This document shows, piece after piece, positions 6,057-8,640 of a stretch of 8,640 bases of DNA. The stretch spans positions 1-8,640 of the forward strand of contig CAIVAX010000387.1 of NCBI GenBank assembly GCA_903903935.1, given 5' to 3'. The notes under the pieces were generated by a model. The model made no database searches. It was not told where the DNA came from and saw nothing but the letters and a program-made list of their open reading frames with translations. How positions within the stretch are numbered: the first letter of the stretch is position 1; each line of letters begins with the position of its first letter. The position numbers and the translations under genes were made by a program. The stretch is from an uncultured Hyphomicrobiales bacterium. GTDB taxonomy: Bacteria > Pseudomonadota > Alphaproteobacteria > Rhizobiales > Beijerinckiaceae.

Positions 6057-6102
6057 GCCTGCTAAAATCGCAAACAGGCTTGGTAGCAAAGCCCGGTTTG
6101 GC
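6039..6102 (+). promoter_or_regulatory. Long imperfect hairpin spanning the trpF stop and the trpF-trpB gap
   Basis: Thirteen perfect base pairs join 6043-6055 (AAACCGGGCTTTG) to 6087-6099 (CAAAGCCCGGTTT). With one bulged A the stem extends three more pairs (GCC at 6039-6041 with GGC at 6100-6102). An inner stem AGCCTG (6056-6061) pairs with CAGGCT (6075-6080) around a 13-base loop, leaving TGGTAG (6081-6086) as a bulge. The trpF TGA (6054-6056) lies in the stem. No T-tract follows, so this is not a standard terminator. It could be an RNA-processing or stability element, a leaky terminator, or a brake on ribosomes moving from trpF to trpB. The trpB ribosome-binding site at 6119-6124 is outside the structure. 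Confidence 0.65.
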
Positions 6103-6118
6103 GTATAGGGACCTGTGT

Positions 6119-6124
6119 AGGAGA
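6119..6124 (+). promoter_or_regulatory. Shine-Dalgarno that fixes the TTG start of trpB
   Basis: AGGAGA at 6119-6124 lies 5 bases before TTG at 6130. There is no ATG or GTG between it and the conserved N-terminal residues, so the unusual TTG start is well supported. Confidence 0.8.
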
Positions 6125-6129
6125 ACATC

Positions 6130-7347
6130 TTGAAACCTGATCTTCCCAATTCCTTCCGAACAGGTCCCGATGAGCACGGGCATTTTGGTATTTTTGGCGG
6201 CCGCTTTGTCGCCGAAACCCTGATGCCGCTGATCTTGGATCTTGAACAGGCCTATACGAAGGCCAAGGCCGATCCTTCCTTTCAGGCTGAGCTGGATCAT
6301 CTGGCGACCCATTATGTTGGACGGCCGAGCCCGCTCTATTATGCCGAACGTCTGACCCAGCATTTGGGCGGCGCTAAAATTTACTTCAAGCGCGATGAAC
6401 TGAACCACACAGGCGCGCATAAGATCAACAATGTGCTTGGCCAGATTCAACTGGCTTTGCGCATGGGCAAGAAGCGGATCATTGCTGAGACTGGCGCCGG
6501 CCAGCATGGCGTGGCCACAGCAACCGCTTGTGCCAAATATGGCCTTGAATGCGTGGTCTATATGGGCGCTGTCGATGTGGAGCGGCAAAAGCCCAATGTG
6601 TTTCGCATGAACATGCTGGGCGCGAAGATTGTGCCGGTGCAATCAGGAGCGCGGACGCTGAAAGATGCGATGAATGAAGCGCTGCGCGATTGGGTGACCA
6701 ATGTCGCAGACACGTTCTATTGCATTGGTACGGCCGCCGGTCCCCATCCCTATCCGGCAATGGTGCGTGATTTTCAGAGCATTATTGGCAAAGAAACGCG
6801 CGAGCAAATGCAGCAGGCCGAAGGGCGTTTGCCCGATTCCCTTGTGGCTTGCATTGGCGGTGGCTCGAATGCCATTGGCCTCTTCCATCCCTTCCTTGAT
6901 GATCGCTCGGTTGAAATCTATGGCGTAGAAGCTGCGGGCCATGGCCTTGCCGTTCCCGATGGTCATGCCGCCTCGCTAGCAGGTGGCCGACCCGGTGTTC
7001 TGCATGGCAATCGCACTTATCTGCTGATGGATGAAGATGGCCAGATCAATGAAGGCCATTCGATTTCAGCAGGCCTGGATTATCCCGGCATTGGCCCTGA
7101 ACATGCTTGGCTGCGGGATATGGGCCGCGTCACTTATCTCTCGGCAACAGACAAACAGGCTTTGGAGGCGTTCCAAATGTGCTGCAAGCTTGAGGGCATT
7201 ATTCCCGCCCTTGAGCCTGCCCATGCTCTGGCCGCTGTGATGGAACTGGCGCCCAAGAAACCCAAGGATCATCTCATGGTGATGAATATGTGTGGGCGTG
7301 GCGATAAGGATATTTTCACAGTCGCAGAGCATTTGGGCGGCATGTAA
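6130..7347 (+). CDS. trpB: Tryptophan synthase beta chain
   Basis: A 405-residue PLP enzyme that condenses indole with L-serine to form L-tryptophan, in an alpha2-beta2 complex with TrpA. The PLP Schiff-base lysine is Lys98 in [10 protein letters not shown], the catalytic Glu120 is in AETGAGQHG, and the phosphate-binding loop is GGGSN at 243-247. [12 protein letters not shown] (205-216), [21 protein letters not shown] and the final MCGRGDKD are all standard for the TrpA-coupled TrpB1 type. The length is typical. The start codon is TTG at 6130, supported by AGGAGA 5 bases upstream and by the family N-terminus ([22 protein letters not shown], broken here after PNS by no gap). It follows trpF by 73 bases, most of which form a long hairpin, and precedes trpA by 82 bases, so the operon is less tightly packed here than many trp operons. 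Confidence 0.98.
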   Translation: MKPDLPNSFRTGPDEHGHFGIFGGRFVAETLMPLILDLEQAYTKAKADPSFQAELDHLATHYVGRPSPLYYAERLTQHLGGAKIYFKRDELNHTGAHKINNVLGQIQLALRMGKKRIIAETGAGQHGVATATACAKYGLECVVYMGAVDVERQKPNVFRMNMLGAKIVPVQSGARTLKDAMNEALRDWVTNVADTFYCIGTAAGPHPYPAMVRDFQSIIGKETREQMQQAEGRLPDSLVACIGGGSNAIGLFHPFLDDRSVEIYGVEAAGHGLAVPDGHAASLAGGRPGVLHGNRTYLLMDEDGQINEGHSISAGLDYPGIGPEHAWLRDMGRVTYLSATDKQALEAFQMCCKLEGIIPALEPAHALAAVMELAPKKPKDHLMVMNMCGRGDKDIFTVAEHLGGM

Positions 7348-7398
7348 GCACGCCGGCTGATTTGGTCTTCGACAATGGCCTGCGCAGGCTGCGCGTGC
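7348..7398 (+). other. Palindrome-rich trpB-trpA gap
   Basis: GCCTGCGCAGGC (7378-7389) is a 12-bp palindrome, overlapped by GCGCAG-G-CTGCGC (7382-7394). In addition GCACGC (7348-7353), right after the trpB stop, is complementary to GCGTGC (7393-7398) and could enclose the inner hairpin. No T-tract follows. It may be a weak folded spacer in the trp mRNA; no function can be assigned. Confidence 0.35.
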
Positions 7399-7429
7399 AT
7401 GACTGATCTTCTCTTCGTAGAGCGTTTTG

Positions 7430-8266
7430 ATGACACAGACACGTATTGATCATAGATTTGCCAAGACCCGCGCTGAGGGACGAGCTGCGCTTGTCACCTT
7501 TATTATGGCAGGTGATCCGGATTTCGCGACGTCTTTGCAAATTCTGAAAACCTTGCCCAAGGCCGGTGCGGATGTGATTGAACTGGGCATGCCCTTTACT
7601 GATCCCATGGCAGATGGCCCCTCTATTCAAGCGGCTGGTTTGCGGGCGCTCAAATCAGGCATGACACTCAAAAAGACATTGGCACTTGTAGCTGAGTTTC
7701 GGCGCGAGGATCAGGCAACCCCCATAGTTTTGATGGGCTATTACAATCCCATTTATGTTTATGGTGTCGATCAATTTCTTATCGATGCCAAAGCCTCTGG
7801 TATTGATGGCCTGATCATTGTCGATCTGCCGCCGGAAGAAGATTCTGAATTATGCGAACCGGCGCTTAAGGCTGGGCTCAATTTCATTCGCCTTGCCACA
7901 CCCACAACCGATGACAAGCGCCTACCCAAAGTGCTGACCAATACATCGGGCTTTGTCTATTATGTCTCTATTACCGGAATCACCGGAGCGGCAACGCCTG
8001 ATTATTCCAAAGTGGCGGATGCAGTTGCCCGTCTCAAGCGACATACACAGCTGCCGATTGCTGTGGGCTTTGGTGTGAAGAATGCGCAAAGCGCTGCGGC
8101 CATTGCAGTGCATGCTGATGGTGTGGTCGTTGGCACAGCCTTGGTGGATGTGATTGCCGCCGCCTCAAAGCCCGATCAGGCACAGCAGGGCGATGTCATC
8201 ACACATGTGTCCAACTTTGTTGGTCAATTGGTGAGTGGAATTCAGCAAGCCCGCAGCAAAGCGTGA
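7430..8266 (+). CDS. trpA: Tryptophan synthase alpha chain
   Basis: A 278-residue (beta/alpha)8-barrel enzyme that cleaves indole-3-glycerol phosphate to indole and glyceraldehyde 3-phosphate, passing indole to TrpB through the complex tunnel. The catalytic pair is Glu51 ([11 protein letters not shown]) and Asp62 (MADGPSIQ). MGYYNPIY (102-109), VDLPPEE (131-137), the loop-6 segment VSITGITGA (179-187) and the phosphate-binding VGFGV are all in place. Loop 6 has Thr-Gly-Ile-Thr-Gly, as in other alphaproteobacteria. The ATG at 7430 is chosen; a TTG codon directly before it (7427) is in frame but unneeded. Ribosome binding looks weak, with only TAGAG at 7418-7422, 7 bases upstream. accD follows after 19 bases and is likely on the same transcript. 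Confidence 0.97.
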   Translation: MTQTRIDHRFAKTRAEGRAALVTFIMAGDPDFATSLQILKTLPKAGADVIELGMPFTDPMADGPSIQAAGLRALKSGMTLKKTLALVAEFRREDQATPIVLMGYYNPIYVYGVDQFLIDAKASGIDGLIIVDLPPEEDSELCEPALKAGLNFIRLATPTTDDKRLPKVLTNTSGFVYYVSITGITGAATPDYSKVADAVARLKRHTQLPIAVGFGVKNAQSAAAIAVHADGVVVGTALVDVIAAASKPDQAQQGDVITHVSNFVGQLVSGIQQARSKA

Positions 8267-8285
8267 ACTGGCAGGATTGTAAATC

Positions 8286-8640
8286 ATGAACTGGATGTCC
8301 AATGTCGTCCCGCCGAAGATCAGATCCTTTCTGAAGCGGGAAACTCCTGAAAATCTCTGGGTCAAATGTCCTGAGAGCGGCCAATTGGTCTTTCACAAAG
8401 ATTTGGAAGCCAATCTCTTTGTCGTGCCGGAATCTGGCTATCATATGCAATGCCCGGCGCGGGTGCGCATGAATGCGCTGTTCGACAAAGACACATTTCA
8501 AGAAATTGCTGTTTCGGAAGTTCCCTTGGATCCGCTGAAATTTCGTGATGTGAAGCGCTATTCGGATCGTCTGAAAGACTATCGCAATAAAACCGGATTA
8601 CAGGACGCCATTTTGGTGGGGTCTGGAAAATTAGCAGGGC
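8286..8640 (+). CDS. accD: Acetyl-CoA carboxylase carboxyltransferase beta subunit, N-terminal part (runs off window)
   Basis: The first 118 codons of a protein that is usually about 300 residues; the gene continues beyond the right edge. AccD with AccA transfers the carboxyl group from biotin on AccB to acetyl-CoA, giving malonyl-CoA for fatty acid synthesis. Diagnostic stretches are KIRSFL (11-16), [20 protein letters not shown] (22-41), SGYHM (50-54) and [20 protein letters not shown]. The ATG at 8286 has AGGA at 8273-8276, 9 bases upstream. The zinc-ribbon Cys pattern (CPxC then CPxC) is reduced to one: Cys28 is kept, while the other three positions are Ser31, Val47 and Ser50. I recall the same loss in rhizobial AccD, so this looks like a lineage trait and not a broken gene. 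The position directly after trpFBA is common in alphaproteobacteria, where folC often follows. Confidence 0.96.
   Translation, partial: MNWMSNVVPPKIRSFLKRETPENLWVKCPESGQLVFHKDLEANLFVVPESGYHMQCPARVRMNALFDKDTFQEIAVSEVPLDPLKFRDVKRYSDRLKDYRNKTGLQDAILVGSGKLAG

Noticed and set aside
6039..6102. Calling the trpF-trpB hairpin an intrinsic terminator.
   Set aside because: The stem is strong but is followed by GTATAGGG and not a run of T, and trpB directly downstream lacks a visible promoter of its own.
1..8640. Mobile elements, CRISPR arrays, tRNA or rRNA genes, toxin-antitoxin or defence systems.
   Set aside because: The window was read for transposase-like proteins, spaced direct repeats and tRNA-like cloverleafs; none was seen, and nearly all sequence is accounted for by known housekeeping or Mo-hydroxylase genes.

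Overview
The window reads as a chromosomal segment of an alphaproteobacterium, most likely of the Hyphomicrobiales (Rhizobiales) or a close relative. Three things point there: the protein sequences, the gene order rpsA - sppA - ihfB - lapA-like - trpF - trpB - trpA - accD, and an AccD that lacks most of its zinc-ribbon cysteines. The taxonomic call is made from memory of gene orders and sequences, not from a search. Base composition is moderately GC-rich and somewhat lower in sppA. All recognisable genes lie on the + strand and nearly the whole window is coding.

Region 1 (1-1492) is the end of a molybdenum hydroxylase operon of the aerobic CO dehydrogenase / xanthine dehydrogenase superfamily. 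It holds the last 65 codons of the molybdopterin (large) subunit, then the two-[2Fe-2S] small subunit and the FAD-binding medium subunit, tightly packed in the order L-S-M. Together they would form an LSM enzyme in which electrons pass from the Mo centre through two iron-sulfur clusters to FAD. The substrate cannot be read from this fragment, and the large-subunit tail does not resemble genuine (form I) CO dehydrogenase.

Region 2 (1493-3598) begins with a 246-base non-coding stretch. It holds a 14-bp tandem repeat that includes the coxM-like stop codon, then two hairpins in the presumed rpsA leader. Next come rpsA (ribosomal protein S1, six S1 domains) and a clear intrinsic terminator preceded by a second strong hairpin.

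Region 3 (3599-5315) contains sppA (membrane-anchored signal peptide peptidase), ihfB (integration host factor beta, GTG start) and a small two-helix LapA-domain membrane protein.

Region 4 (5373-8640) contains trpF, trpB (TTG start) and trpA, the enzymes for several late steps of tryptophan synthesis. The 5' part of accD (acetyl-CoA carboxylase beta subunit) follows and runs off the window. A long imperfect hairpin spans the trpF stop codon and the trpF-trpB gap.

No mobile element, CRISPR array, tRNA/rRNA gene, defence system or clearly new system was found. The window is mainly housekeeping; the points worth a second look are RNA-structure candidates, the 14-bp repeat, the unassigned Mo-hydroxylase next to rpsA, and the degenerate AccD zinc ribbon.
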